33,470 nucleotides of DNA from Chromatiales bacterium. GTDB taxonomy: Bacteria; Pseudomonadota; Gammaproteobacteria; Steroidobacterales; BM003. Below the pieces are notes generated by a model. That model was not told the DNA's origin. It was given only the letters and a program-made list of their open reading frames with translations, and did no database searches. Shown here in pieces: positions 25,901 to 33,470 of the stretch. The translations under genes and the position numbers were made by a program. The stretch is from NCBI GenBank assembly GCA_029864735.1, contig JAOTSW010000006.1, positions 1-33,470 of the forward strand, read 5' to 3'. Positions within the stretch are counted from its first letter, which is position 1; each line of letters begins with the position of its first letter.

Positions 25901-28484
25901 CCGGGAACACAACCTGAAAAACGTGGACATCTCCATACCCCGAAACCGCATGACGGTGGTCACCGGGGTTAGCGGCAGCGGCAAGAGTACGGTGGCATTC
26001 GACATTCTCTTCGCCGAAGGGCAGCGTCGTTACCTGGAATCGCTGAACGCCTATGCAAGACAGTTCGTGCAGCCCTCCAGTCGCGCCGATGTGGACGCCA
26101 TCCACGGGGTACCGCCCACGGTCGCCATTGAACAGCGCACCAGCCGGGGCGGGCGCAAGAGCACCGTTGGCACCATGACCGAGATTTATCATTTCTTGCG
26201 ACTGGTATTCGTAAAGCTGGGCATACAGCACTGCCCGGACTGCAATATCGCCATACAGGAACAAACACCGGAGCTCATCCTTGCCGACCTGCTGCGACGC
26301 TACAAGGGCAAGAACATACAACTTCTGGCGCCGATGATTTCTGCTCGCAAGGGGTATTACACCGAGTTGGCAAAATGGGCAGCGGCCCGGGGCTTCAGCG
26401 AATTGCGCGTCGATGGCGCCATGCTGCCAACCGCACCCTGGCCACGACTCGACCGATTCAAGGAACACGATATCGACCTGCCGGTGGCCAAGTTGCTGGT
26501 CAGCGCATCCAGGGAATCCGAATTGAGGGACGCCCTTGCCAGGGCGCTGGACCTGGGCAAGGGCATCATCAAACTGCAGGTCCTGTCGGTCAAAACCGGC
26601 AAGAGCGGCGCTGAGCGCCTGTACTCGAGCAAGCGTGCCTGCCCCGGCTGCAGTCGCAGCTTCCCGGAACTGGATCCGCGAATGTTCTCCTACAACTCAC
26701 GCCAGGGCTGGTGCAAAACCTGCTTCGGCACCGGGGAGAAACTTGCCGATTTCGACGAGGAGCAATCCGGCGAGGAAGGCGCCTGGCTGGAGCAAATCGA
26801 ACACGCACCCTGCCCCAGCTGCCAGGGACAGAGGCTGCGTCCGGAAACCCTGGCGGTACGTTTCAAGAATCACAACATCGCTCACTACACCTCCATGAGC
26901 ATTGGCAAGGCCCAACAGCTCTTCGAGGGAATGAAACTCAAGGGACGAGAGGCCAGTATCGCCAGGGACGCCATGCTGGAGTTGCTGGACCGACTTCGGT
27001 TCCTGCACCAGGTTGGCTTGTCTTACCTGAGCCTGGACCGTTCCGCGCCTACCCTCAGTGGCGGAGAGGCCCAGCGCATCCGGTTGGCAGCCCAGCTGGG
27101 CTCGAACCTGCGAGGCGTGTGCTACATCCTGGATGAACCCACCATCGGCTTGCATGCCCGGGACAACCTGATGTTGCTGGACACCCTGGAAGCCTTGCGT
27201 TCCAAAGGCAACACCGTGGTAATCGTGGAGCATGACGAGGACACCATCCGGCGGGCCGACCATGTGATCGACCTGGGTCCGGGCGCCGGCGTAAGGGGTG
27301 GCCAGGTAGTGGCAAGAGGAACCCTGGCCCAGCTACGTCGCAACCCGGAATCCATAACCGGGCGTATGCTGGCCAATCCCATGATTCACCCGGTGCTGGG
27401 GCAACGCCGCCTTGGCAATACGCTGAAAAAGGACTCGGCCTGCCTGGAGGTTCGCAAGGCCAGTCTGCACAACCTCAAGCAGGTGAACCTTCGACTACCC
27501 CTGCAGTCCCTGGTCTGTGTCAGTGGCGTAAGCGGCAGCGGCAAGAGCACCCTGATCCGGGACGTGCTGTACAGGAACCTGAAACAGCGGGTTGGTCGCA
27601 GCAAGCGGGGCAAGAAAGCTGCGTTTATCGGCTGTCAGCAGCTCTCCGGCTGGGAGCAAATTGATCATGTGCTGGAAGTTGACCAGACGCCCATAGGAAA
27701 AACGCCGCGCTCCTGTCCGGCAACCTATGTCGGAATTTGGGACGCCATACGCAAGCTGTTCGCCGGAACCGAGGAAGCCCGACTGCGGGGCTTTACCGCT
27801 GGCAGATTCTCTTTCAACACTGCCGGGGGCCGCTGCGGCACCTGCGACGGACAGGGTCTGAGAAAAATAGAGATGAATTTCCTGCCGGACGTGCGGGTGG
27901 TTTGTGAAACTTGTAATGGCTCACGCTTCAACCGGGAAACCCTGGAAGTGCATTACCGGGAAAAGAACATTGCCCAGGTGCTGGCCATGAGTATTGACGA
28001 GGCCCTGGATTACTTCATCGCTATTCCAAAAATCCACCGGACCCTGCAGTTACTCCAGGACGTAGGGCTGGGTTATCTGACCCTGGGGCAGCAAAGTCCG
28101 ACCCTGAGTGGCGGTGAAGCCCAGCGTATAAAGCTGGTCACCGAACTGGCCAAGGCGAAACCCGTCATAGAGATTCCCGGTCGGGCCGCAGTGAGCTCCC
28201 CCACCCTGTACATCCTGGACGAGCCTACCGTCGGGCTTCACATGGCCGATGTGGAAAAGCTGGTGCACGTACTGCACAGACTTGTGGATGCGGGTAACAC
28301 GGTCCTGGTTATCGAACACAACCTGGACCTGATTGCCGAGGCAGACTGGGTAATAGATATGGGGCCCGAGGGCGGCGATGGCGGAGGCCGCATCATTGCC
28401 CAGGGGCCGCCCGAAAAAATAGTGCGGTCGCAGCGCTCTGAAACTGCAACCGCTCTGATTCCCTTGCTGGGGCGTACTGCCTAG
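22944..28484 (+). CDS. Double-length UvrA-like ABC ATPase
   Basis: This 1846-residue protein is two UvrA-like units in one chain. Four Walker A loops (GVSGSGKS/T) are at residues 33, 645, 1008 and 1528, and four ABC signature motifs (LSGGE) at 490, 842, 1371 and 1721. Each half has EGQRRY, RSTVGT or KSTVGT and CxxC zinc-finger segments. Standard UvrA is about 940 residues with two P-loops and acts as a homodimer in nucleotide excision repair. This paralogue is a fused dimer, known in several proteobacteria as 'UvrA paralog of greater length'. It probably binds damaged DNA, but interaction with UvrB is not established. It follows rnd. Its stop shares CTAG with the convergent symporter gene. 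Confidence 0.95.
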   Translation: MNKEFINIVGASQNNLKQVDLKLPLNEFIVITGVSGSGKSSLAFDTIYSEGQRRYVETFSPYARQFLDRMDKPQVERIEGIPPAIAIDQTNQVRTSRSTVGTMTEINDHLKLLFARMASLYCSRCAAPVQRDSAESILENLLSHSQGKRAIVTFPVQIPHNFSEEEIRGFLNAQGYTRVHQRREQQLDVVQDRLAIEEKNRARLSEALEAALHRGLGHVAVFWHEKDDKAQKFSTELHCPACDLDYEDPNQSAFSFNSPIGACESCRGFGRTMGIDYDLVTPDTTLTLANGAIKPFQSPSFRDCQKDLARYAKRQKVALDVAWQDLPEQHRQWVIEGEGGIDSKRWYGVKRFFKWLESKSYKMHIRVLLSKYRSYDRCQSCNGARLKTTSLLWRIGNHRVGSRVLAPRRVFRPVAVQWSEQALEQMPGLCLHDVMGMPITQLSEFFQELNRQEKNDEATSMLLAEIINRLTYLCEVGLGYLTLDRQSRTLSGGEVQRINLTTALGTSLVNTLFVLDEPSIGLHPRDIHRIVGVLKKLNQAGNTLLVVEHDPQVMLAADRIIDMGPGPGAAGGQVVFNGSPSQLLRSRKSLTASYLRAERSVAGRIRTPMEAPTENNCLEVRGAREHNLKNIKVKIPLGKIVCLTGVSGSGKSTLMDEVLYRALTKLKGKPKLVPGDYDALLGHEQISEVVMVDQSPIGKTTRSNPASFVGALTPVRKLFAAEPLSMERGYTAGSFSFNSGNGRCPACGGNGFEHVEMQFLSDVYLRCPDCDGRRFRDELLEVKLLPGPHSNTGPCSIADVLEMTVDQALEFFSDQADIQKLLAPLAEVGLGYVALGQPVPTLSGGEAQRLKLAAHLGKSTGGKQGMLFLFDEPTTGLHFQDIERLLGAMSRLREQGHSLLIIEHNLDVIANCDWLIDLGPEGGDQGGQVLFEGTPGELAASGLTYTGEALADYARDLESLGRNLVKTRATGKPTSTTSGNIEIRHAREHNLKNVDISIPRNRMTVVTGVSGSGKSTVAFDILFAEGQRRYLESLNAYARQFVQPSSRADVDAIHGVPPTVAIEQRTSRGGRKSTVGTMTEIYHFLRLVFVKLGIQHCPDCNIAIQEQTPELILADLLRRYKGKNIQLLAPMISARKGYYTELAKWAAARGFSELRVDGAMLPTAPWPRLDRFKEHDIDLPVAKLLVSASRESELRDALARALDLGKGIIKLQVLSVKTGKSGAERLYSSKRACPGCSRSFPELDPRMFSYNSRQGWCKTCFGTGEKLADFDEEQSGEEGAWLEQIEHAPCPSCQGQRLRPETLAVRFKNHNIAHYTSMSIGKAQQLFEGMKLKGREASIARDAMLELLDRLRFLHQVGLSYLSLDRSAPTLSGGEAQRIRLAAQLGSNLRGVCYILDEPTIGLHARDNLMLLDTLEALRSKGNTVVIVEHDEDTIRRADHVIDLGPGAGVRGGQVVARGTLAQLRRNPESITGRMLANPMIHPVLGQRRLGNTLKKDSACLEVRKASLHNLKQVNLRLPLQSLVCVSGVSGSGKSTLIRDVLYRNLKQRVGRSKRGKKAAFIGCQQLSGWEQIDHVLEVDQTPIGKTPRSCPATYVGIWDAIRKLFAGTEEARLRGFTAGRFSFNTAGGRCGTCDGQGLRKIEMNFLPDVRVVCETCNGSRFNRETLEVHYREKNIAQVLAMSIDEALDYFIAIPKIHRTLQLLQDVGLGYLTLGQQSPTLSGGEAQRIKLVTELAKAKPVIEIPGRAAVSSPTLYILDEPTVGLHMADVEKLVHVLHRLVDAGNTVLVIEHNLDLIAEADWVIDMGPEGGDGGGRIIAQGPPEKIVRSQRSETATALIPLLGRTA

Positions 28485-29854
28485 GACTCGGGAGGCAGGT
28501 TCTTCTGCCTGTCCAGGAACTCCCGGGTTTCCCTGGCGGCAACGCCACTAAGGAGCAACAGTCCAACCAGGTTGGGCAGGGCCATCAGCCCGTTCATCAC
28601 ATCCGAGAACAGCCAGACGAAATTCAGGCTGTAGATCGAGCCCATAAAGGCAGCCCCAATATAGGCCAGCTGATAAGGCATCACTGCCTTGATTCCGAAA
28701 AGATATTCGATACTGCGTCCACCGTAATAACACCAGCCAATCATGGTAGAGAAGGCAAACAAGGCCAGGCAGACAGCGATCACAACTTGCCCGACAACAC
28801 CGGGCATCGCCGAGGCGAAAGCCAGCTGGGTCACGGCCGCGCCATTTTCACCGCTGGTGAAAGCGCCCGTGGCAACAATTGCGATGCCGGTAAAAGAGCA
28901 CACCACGATAGTGTCAATGAAGGTCTGGGTCATTGAGACCAGGGCCTGCCGAACAGGTTCCCGGGTCTGGGCAGCGGCGGCAGCGATGCCCGCGCTTCCC
29001 AGGCCTGACTCATTGGAGAAAATGCCTCGGGCCACGCCAAAGCGCATTGCCTGGGCAATGGTCGCACCCAGGAAACCACCCGCTGCCGCAGAGCCGGTGA
29101 AGGCGTCATGGAAGATCAGGGCCACGGCATCCGGCAGCGCAGCAGCATTGACCACCAGCACGTAACCACAGGCAAGCATGTAAACCGCGATCATGATGGG
29201 CACCAGGAAGCCTGTGACCCGTCCAATGGACTTGATACCACCCAGCACTACGGCGGCCAGGGCTACGGCAATCAACAGGCCGGTAATCCATTCCTCGATA
29301 CCAAAGGCATTATTGATCGCATCGGCCATGGAGTTCGACTGCACCATATTGCCGATTCCGAAGGCGGCGATGGCGGTGAACAAGGCAAACATCGCGCCCA
29401 GGGTCTTGCCCAGGGCCTTGTTACTGATACCACGCGACAGGTAGTACATGGGCCCACCCGCCTGCTCGCCCTTCTCATCGGTAATCCGGTATTTCACCGA
29501 CAACAACGCCTCGGTGTACTTGGTCGCCATGCCCACCAGGCCGGTCATCCACATCCAGAACAGCGCCCCCGGACCACCCAGGGCGATAGCAGTCGCAACA
29601 CCAACAATGTTGCCGGTACCCACGGTTGCCGCCAGGGCGGTCATCAGTGCCTGGAAATGCGAGATATCACCCTCAGCGCCCTTCTCCCGCCTTACAATCA
29701 ACGCGGTATACAGCGCCGGCCACAGGTGAGTGAACTGCAACCCCCTTAGCCTGATGGTTAGAAAAAGGCCGGTAGCCAACAGAAGGGGGATAAGCAAATA
29801 AGGCCCCCAGATAAACGAGGAGGCAACATTCAGCCAGGCTGTCAGTTCTGTCAC
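28481..29854 (-). CDS. Sodium:alanine/glycine symporter (AGCS family)
   Basis: This inner-membrane secondary transporter is likely to import small neutral amino acids with Na+. It has 457 residues with about eleven hydrophobic segments. Characteristic stretches are [26 protein letters not shown], the [10 protein letters not shown] segment, [13 protein letters not shown] and [10 protein letters not shown]. An ATG at 29869 would add five residues but lacks a Shine-Dalgarno. The in-frame GTG at 29854 has GAGGA 8 bases upstream and starts MTELTAWLN, so I prefer it. It diverges from the B12-binding gene and converges on the UvrA-like gene with a shared CTAG stop. Confidence 0.94.
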   Translation of the reverse strand: MTELTAWLNVASSFIWGPYLLIPLLLATGLFLTIRLRGLQFTHLWPALYTALIVRREKGAEGDISHFQALMTALAATVGTGNIVGVATAIALGGPGALFWMWMTGLVGMATKYTEALLSVKYRITDEKGEQAGGPMYYLSRGISNKALGKTLGAMFALFTAIAAFGIGNMVQSNSMADAINNAFGIEEWITGLLIAVALAAVVLGGIKSIGRVTGFLVPIMIAVYMLACGYVLVVNAAALPDAVALIFHDAFTGSAAAGGFLGATIAQAMRFGVARGIFSNESGLGSAGIAAAAAQTREPVRQALVSMTQTFIDTIVVCSFTGIAIVATGAFTSGENGAAVTQLAFASAMPGVVGQVVIAVCLALFAFSTMIGWCYYGGRSIEYLFGIKAVMPYQLAYIGAAFMGSIYSLNFVWLFSDVMNGLMALPNLVGLLLLSGVAARETREFLDRQKNLPPES

Positions 29855-30023
29855 AGGGTGAGTCCTCATGGTGAATTGATTAATTATTCATCCCGGCATA
29901 CTCCAGTAATTCACGCCACAATTGCAAGTCTGCCCGGTGAAATTCATCGTCAAAAGTGAATCCACAAGTGCATCCCTGACGAAAATTCTTCATGACACAC
30001 CGCAACAAGCAGGACAGGTAAAA

Positions 30024-31094
30024 ATGTTCGAAGCCGATCATTTCGCAGCCCGGATCTTGAAAGAGGGCAAATCAGGGTATGCAGGATTTGCAGCCGCCCG
30101 TTTACTGCAGGACGCACCGGAGTTTCACCAGCGCTATGGTGCGAAGGCCCTGGCGGGGTGGAAGGACAACCTGGCCCACCGCCTGGAAGAGATTTCCGTT
30201 GCGCTGGACACGGGGCATTCGGAATTCCTGCTGGCTGACATCAAGTGGGAAAGATTGTCGTTCCAGGCAAGACAATTCCCCGAAACAGACTTGGCAAAGA
30301 GTCTCGAAAGCCTTGCCAGCGTGCTGGGTGAGAGCCTGCCGGAAAAGGCCCAGGCATCCGTTTTAGGCCTGCTCGACCAGGCCCGGAAGTCCTTCGAAAC
30401 CTCCGTGCTGCCCACGAATTCCTACCTGGACCCGGCAAAACCTCTTCATCGTCATGCCATGAAATTCATGCAAACCGTGCTGGATGGTGATGTCAGGAAA
30501 GCAGTCTCGGATCTGCAAGAGCTCATGACAGGGGATACTGGCCCTATCGACCTGGCACAAGGCGTTATCGTCCCCGCACAAAAAGAGATTGGCAGGATGT
30601 GGCACAACGCCGAGGCGACGATTTGTGAAGAGCACCTGGTGACCGAGGCATGTCTGCAAGCCCTGATCGCCATCTCCCACAGCTGCAAGGCAAAGCCGGC
30701 CAATGGAAAGACGGTCATGCTCGCCTCGGTTGCTGGGAACCAGCACGACCTGGGCATTCGCCTGCTTGGGCTCGATTTCCAGATTGAAGGCTGGCGCGCT
30801 ATCAACCTGGGCACTGATATGCCCGCCAGGGAAATTGAAGCCGCCGCACTCAAGTACCAACCCGAGTTGGTGATTCTCTCCGCCGCCTTGAGCGTTCAGC
30901 TACCCGCTCTTGAACAGGCAGTTCAAGGCATCAAAGACGCCCTGGCGGAAAAGGCATTTATCCTGATCGGCGGGCAGGCCCTGTCAGGCCTGGACAGGGA
31001 AGCCCACCTGTTTGGTGCGAACGCGACGGGTACATCCCTGGAGCAAGCCAGGGACATTGGCCAGCGACTGCTTGCGGGCGTGAACCCCGGCTAG
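30024..31094 (+). CDS. Stand-alone B12-binding protein with CarH-type photoreceptor signature
   Basis: This 356-residue protein has an N-terminal helical region (1-~165, family not recognised), a B12-binding helical cap and a Rossmann B12-binding domain. The cap reads W193-H194 followed by E203-H204, fitting W-x9-E-H of the CarH light sensor; Thermus CarH uses W131, H132, E141 and H142. The domain's cobalt-ligand motif reads N-Q-H241-D-L-G, where CarH has E-x-H177-x-x-G and methionine synthase D-x-H-x-x-G. SAALS and IGGQAL supply the remaining B12 motifs. There is no MerR DNA-binding domain. I use the ATG at 30024 (AGGACAGG upstream) and not the 34-codon extension. It may signal light or B12 status through a partner; enzymatic carrier use is the alternative. 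Confidence 0.87.
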   Translation: MFEADHFAARILKEGKSGYAGFAAARLLQDAPEFHQRYGAKALAGWKDNLAHRLEEISVALDTGHSEFLLADIKWERLSFQARQFPETDLAKSLESLASVLGESLPEKAQASVLGLLDQARKSFETSVLPTNSYLDPAKPLHRHAMKFMQTVLDGDVRKAVSDLQELMTGDTGPIDLAQGVIVPAQKEIGRMWHNAEATICEEHLVTEACLQALIAISHSCKAKPANGKTVMLASVAGNQHDLGIRLLGLDFQIEGWRAINLGTDMPAREIEAAALKYQPELVILSAALSVQLPALEQAVQGIKDALAEKAFILIGGQALSGLDREAHLFGANATGTSLEQARDIGQRLLAGVNPG

Positions 31095-31099
31095 CAGAG

Positions 31100-32998
31100 C
31101 TACTTATCTCCGGCGTAGCCGATGGTTCGCAAGGAATCACCAATCTCCCGCAGGATAGCCGGATCATCAATCGTGGCCGGCATCTTCCACGGCTCTGAAT
31201 CAGCGATCTTGCGCATGGTTCCGCGGAGAATTTTTCCTGACCGTGTTTTGGGCAGACGATTCACCACCACCGCCTTCTTGAATGCAGCAACCGGACCTAT
31301 GCGTTCCCTGACCAGCGCCACGACCTCGGCCACCACATCGTCAGGATTTCGATCCACCCCGGATTTCAGCACCAACAATCCAAGCGGCACCTGGCCCTTC
31401 ATTTCATCGGCCACACCCATGACCGCGCATTCGGCCACATCAGGATGACCCGCCAGCACCTCTTCCATGCCACCGGTAGACAAACGATGGCCGGCGACAT
31501 TGATGATGTCATCGGTGCGCGACATCACGTGGGCATAGCCGTTGGCATCAATCATCCCGGCATCGGCGGTGAGGTAGTAACCCGGGTACTCCGCCATATA
31601 GGCCTGGTACCAACGCTTTGGTGCATTCCACAGGGTCGGAAACGCTCCAGGGGGTAGCGGCAATTTCACCACCAGGGCGCCAATCTTGTCACTCTCGACC
31701 TGCTTCCCGGACTCATCCAGCACCTGCAGGTTCCATCCGGGCACCGGCTTGCCCGCCGAGCCATGTAAGGTGGGGAACTGCTCCAGGCCAAGACAGTTTG
31801 CGCAAATGGCCCATCCCGTCTCTGTCTGCCACCAGTGATCCACCACCGGCACAGCGAGTTTCTCCTCGGCCCACTCCAGGGTAGCCGGATCACTGCGCTC
31901 GCCGGCCAGGAACAACGACCGTAGCGAAGAAATATCGTATTTCTTGATGAAGGTCCCGTCCGGGTCCTCCTTCTTGATCGCACGGAAGGCGGTTGGCGCT
32001 GTGAACAGCACATTCACCTTGTGTTCCTCGATCACTCGCCAGAACACCCCGGCATCGGGCGTGCCCACCGGTTTGCCCTCAAACAGGATGGTCGTGTTGC
32101 GGTTAAACAGGGGTGCGTAGACGATGTAGGAGTGGCCCACCACCCAGCCCACGTCCGAGGCGGCCCAGTAAACATCACCCGGTTGGACGTCGTAAATATT
32201 TCTCATGCTCCAGGTCAAGGCAACGGCGTGTCCGCCGTTGTCCCGCACCACGCCCTTGGGCTCGCCGGTGGTACCCGAGGTGTAAAGAATATAGAGAGGG
32301 TCTGTCGCCTCCACCGAGACACAACCGTGAGCCGTGGCGGTGGCCATGCATTCCTCCCAATCCAGGTCCCTGCCTGGAATCATGGACGCAGCTTCCTGTG
32401 GGCGTTGCAGCAACAAACAGAAATCAGGTTTGCACTCGGCCATTTCGATCGCCTGATCAAGCAAGGGCTTGTACGCGATCACCCTGCCCGGCTCAATGCC
32501 ACAGGAGGCAGTCAACACCGCCTTGGGCGCCGCATCAGTAATTCGTACCGCCAGCTCGTTAGCTGCGAAGCCGCCAAACACCACACTGTGAATCGCGCCC
32601 AGCCTGGCACAGGCCAGCATCGAAAACGCGGCCTCGGGGATCATCGGCATGTAGACAATCACCCGGTCACCCTTGCCCACCCCCTTTTCAGCCAGCACCC
32701 CGGCAAGCCGGGCCACCTGGTCCTGCAATTCAGCATAGGTGTAGGAGCGCTGTTTACCGGTCGCCGGCGAGTCGTACACCAGGGCCAGCTGGTCCCCAAA
32801 ACCGGCTTCCACATGCCGATCCACCGCGTTATAGCAGGTGTTTAGTTTACCTCCGGCGAACCAGTGATATTCCGGTGCGCCAGAATCATCCAGAACCTTG
32901 TCCCACTTCTTGTCCCAGTGGATGGCCTCCGCCACCTCGGCCCAGAACCCTTCCGGGTCATCCAGGGAACGTTGGTAAGTCTGTTGATAGGCACCCAT
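31100..32998 (-). CDS. prpE: Propionyl-CoA synthetase / acetyl-CoA synthetase family (PrpE/ACSS3-like)
   Basis: This cytosolic AMP-forming acyl-CoA synthetase activates a short fatty acid (propionate most likely) with ATP and CoA. It has 632 residues. The ATP-binding TSGTTGEPKG is at 240-249. GVVRDNGGHAVAL, SDVGWVVGHSYIVY and FEGKPVGTPDAG match PrpE/ACSS3 more than Acs. WWQTETGW and RTDDIINVAGHRLST follow, and PKTRSGKILRGT near the end holds the acetylatable lysine. The start at 32998 has GAGGAG upstream; a 17-codon extension is not family-like. Its stop is 5 bases beyond the convergent B12-binding gene. No other propionate-pathway gene is visible in the window. Confidence 0.92.
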   Translation of the reverse strand: MGAYQQTYQRSLDDPEGFWAEVAEAIHWDKKWDKVLDDSGAPEYHWFAGGKLNTCYNAVDRHVEAGFGDQLALVYDSPATGKQRSYTYAELQDQVARLAGVLAEKGVGKGDRVIVYMPMIPEAAFSMLACARLGAIHSVVFGGFAANELAVRITDAAPKAVLTASCGIEPGRVIAYKPLLDQAIEMAECKPDFCLLLQRPQEAASMIPGRDLDWEECMATATAHGCVSVEATDPLYILYTSGTTGEPKGVVRDNGGHAVALTWSMRNIYDVQPGDVYWAASDVGWVVGHSYIVYAPLFNRNTTILFEGKPVGTPDAGVFWRVIEEHKVNVLFTAPTAFRAIKKEDPDGTFIKKYDISSLRSLFLAGERSDPATLEWAEEKLAVPVVDHWWQTETGWAICANCLGLEQFPTLHGSAGKPVPGWNLQVLDESGKQVESDKIGALVVKLPLPPGAFPTLWNAPKRWYQAYMAEYPGYYLTADAGMIDANGYAHVMSRTDDIINVAGHRLSTGGMEEVLAGHPDVAECAVMGVADEMKGQVPLGLLVLKSGVDRNPDDVVAEVVALVRERIGPVAAFKKAVVVNRLPKTRSGKILRGTMRKIADSEPWKMPATIDDPAILREIGDSLRTIGYAGDK

Positions 32999-33082
32999 GG
33001 CGGACTCCTCAAGCAATATCGGTAATCGAGACAAGCCGGGGCTGAACACGCTTTAACCCGGCAAAAGAAGATCTCAAAGATT

Positions 33083-33121
33083 CAAAAAAGAAAAGGCCGC
33101 CGGTACTGTCACCGGCGGCCT
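33083..33121 (-). terminator. Rho-independent terminator after porin gene
   Basis: On the minus strand an 11-bp stem (AGGCCGCCGGT/ACCGGCGGCCT, 6-base loop) is followed by TTTTCTTTTTT. It lies 39 bases after the porin stop and insulates prpE. Confidence 0.93.
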
Positions 33122-33160
33122 GGTCTCTCACTTCATATGTACAAACCGGGTTTGTACAAA

Positions 33161-33470
33161 TTAGAACGCGTACTTCGCCGAGATCATAAAGCGGGTCATA
33201 TCGCCGTCTACGCCACTTTCCAACTCGCGATCCGCGTACATGATTTCAGCACCGACATCCAGCTTCGGACCCAGGCTGTAAATCAGGTTAGCGTGGATAC
33301 TTGAGGCTTCCTTGGTGACGCCGGTAGGTGCTTCCGAAGGATTGTCGATCGTCAGGTAGCCATAGGTGAAGTTCGAACGCCACTGATCATTCCAGAAATG
33401 ACGATAGGACACGAAGGCACCCATCTCGTCCACCGCCTTCAAGCTAGTGTAGTCATCATCAGCGTTAAGA
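33161..33470 (-). CDS. Outer-membrane porin, C-terminal part (cut by window edge)
   Basis: This is about 102 C-terminal residues of a beta-barrel protein; the frame is open to the window edge, so the start lies outside. Alternating polar/hydrophobic strands are visible (FVSYRHFW, WRSNFTYGYLTI, SSIHANLIYSLGPKLDVGAEIMYA). The last strand ends ISAKYAF with a terminal Phe, the Bam-recognition signature of outer-membrane proteins. The ending resembles DcaP-like porins, judged from memory. It would form a diffusion channel for small solutes; the substrate is unknown. A strong terminator follows. Confidence 0.85.
   Translation of the reverse strand, partial: LNADDDYTSLKAVDEMGAFVSYRHFWNDQWRSNFTYGYLTIDNPSEAPTGVTKEASSIHANLIYSLGPKLDVGAEIMYADRELESGVDGDMTRFMISAKYAF

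Noticed and set aside
29922-30023. 34-residue N-terminal extension of the B12-binding protein
   Set aside because: There is no Shine-Dalgarno at the upstream start, while AGGACAGG precedes the ATG at 30024.
1-33470. CRISPR arrays, insertion sequences, tRNA or rRNA genes
   Set aside because: No regularly spaced repeats, transposase motifs, terminal inverted repeats or recognisable RNA gene sequences were seen.

Overview
The window looks like chromosome of a GC-rich gammaproteobacterium, probably a marine heterotroph. The reasons are the tkt-gap-pgk order beside metK-ahcY, a proteobacterial-type ahcY, mpl, rnd, cpdA, hemL, a double-length UvrA paralogue, and a porin-type C-terminus ending in Phe. 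The exact lineage cannot be fixed from sequence alone. I see no tRNA, rRNA, insertion sequence, prophage or CRISPR array. Most genes are ordinary housekeeping genes, with a few unusual accessory modules between them.

Left end (1-6.7 kb): a minus-strand central-carbon run, redoxin > tkt > gap > pgk (pgk cut by the edge), diverges from metK > ahcY. MetK makes S-adenosylmethionine and AhcY removes S-adenosylhomocysteine. A strong intrinsic terminator closes ahcY.

6.8-13.1 kb: a three-gene plus-strand cluster. It encodes a GltD-type flavoprotein with C-terminal ferredoxin-like clusters, a full single-chain pyruvate:ferredoxin oxidoreductase (NifJ), and a dihydroorotate-dehydrogenase-like flavoprotein whose catalytic Cys/Ser position carries other residues. 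Together they suggest an NAD(P)-linked 2-oxoacid oxidoreductase module.

13.2-17.0 kb: cpdA (cAMP phosphodiesterase), a small class II aldolase-like protein and a TraB/GumN-like secreted protein form a tight operon. A 54-residue rubredoxin gene on the minus strand then diverges from hemL.

17.0-21.7 kb, minus strand: a membrane protein > mpl > Lon-substrate-domain protein, then a family III ornithine/lysine decarboxylase-like gene > macrodomain gene. The decarboxylase has a structured leader, and a hairpin covers the macrodomain ribosome-binding site.

21.7-28.5 kb, plus strand: rnd starts inside a 17-bp tandem repeat that forms a chain of overlapping mini-ORFs. It is followed by a 1846-residue UvrA-like protein with four ATPase P-loops.

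28.5-33.5 kb: an Na+:alanine-type symporter (minus) diverges from a stand-alone B12-binding protein carrying the CarH photoreceptor signature W-H...E-H plus the axial His. Then come a propionyl-CoA-synthetase-like gene and, after a clear terminator, the 3' end of a porin gene (both minus). The strongest candidates for new biology are the possible B12 photoreceptor, the NifJ/GltD/DHOD-like triad, and the rnd leader.
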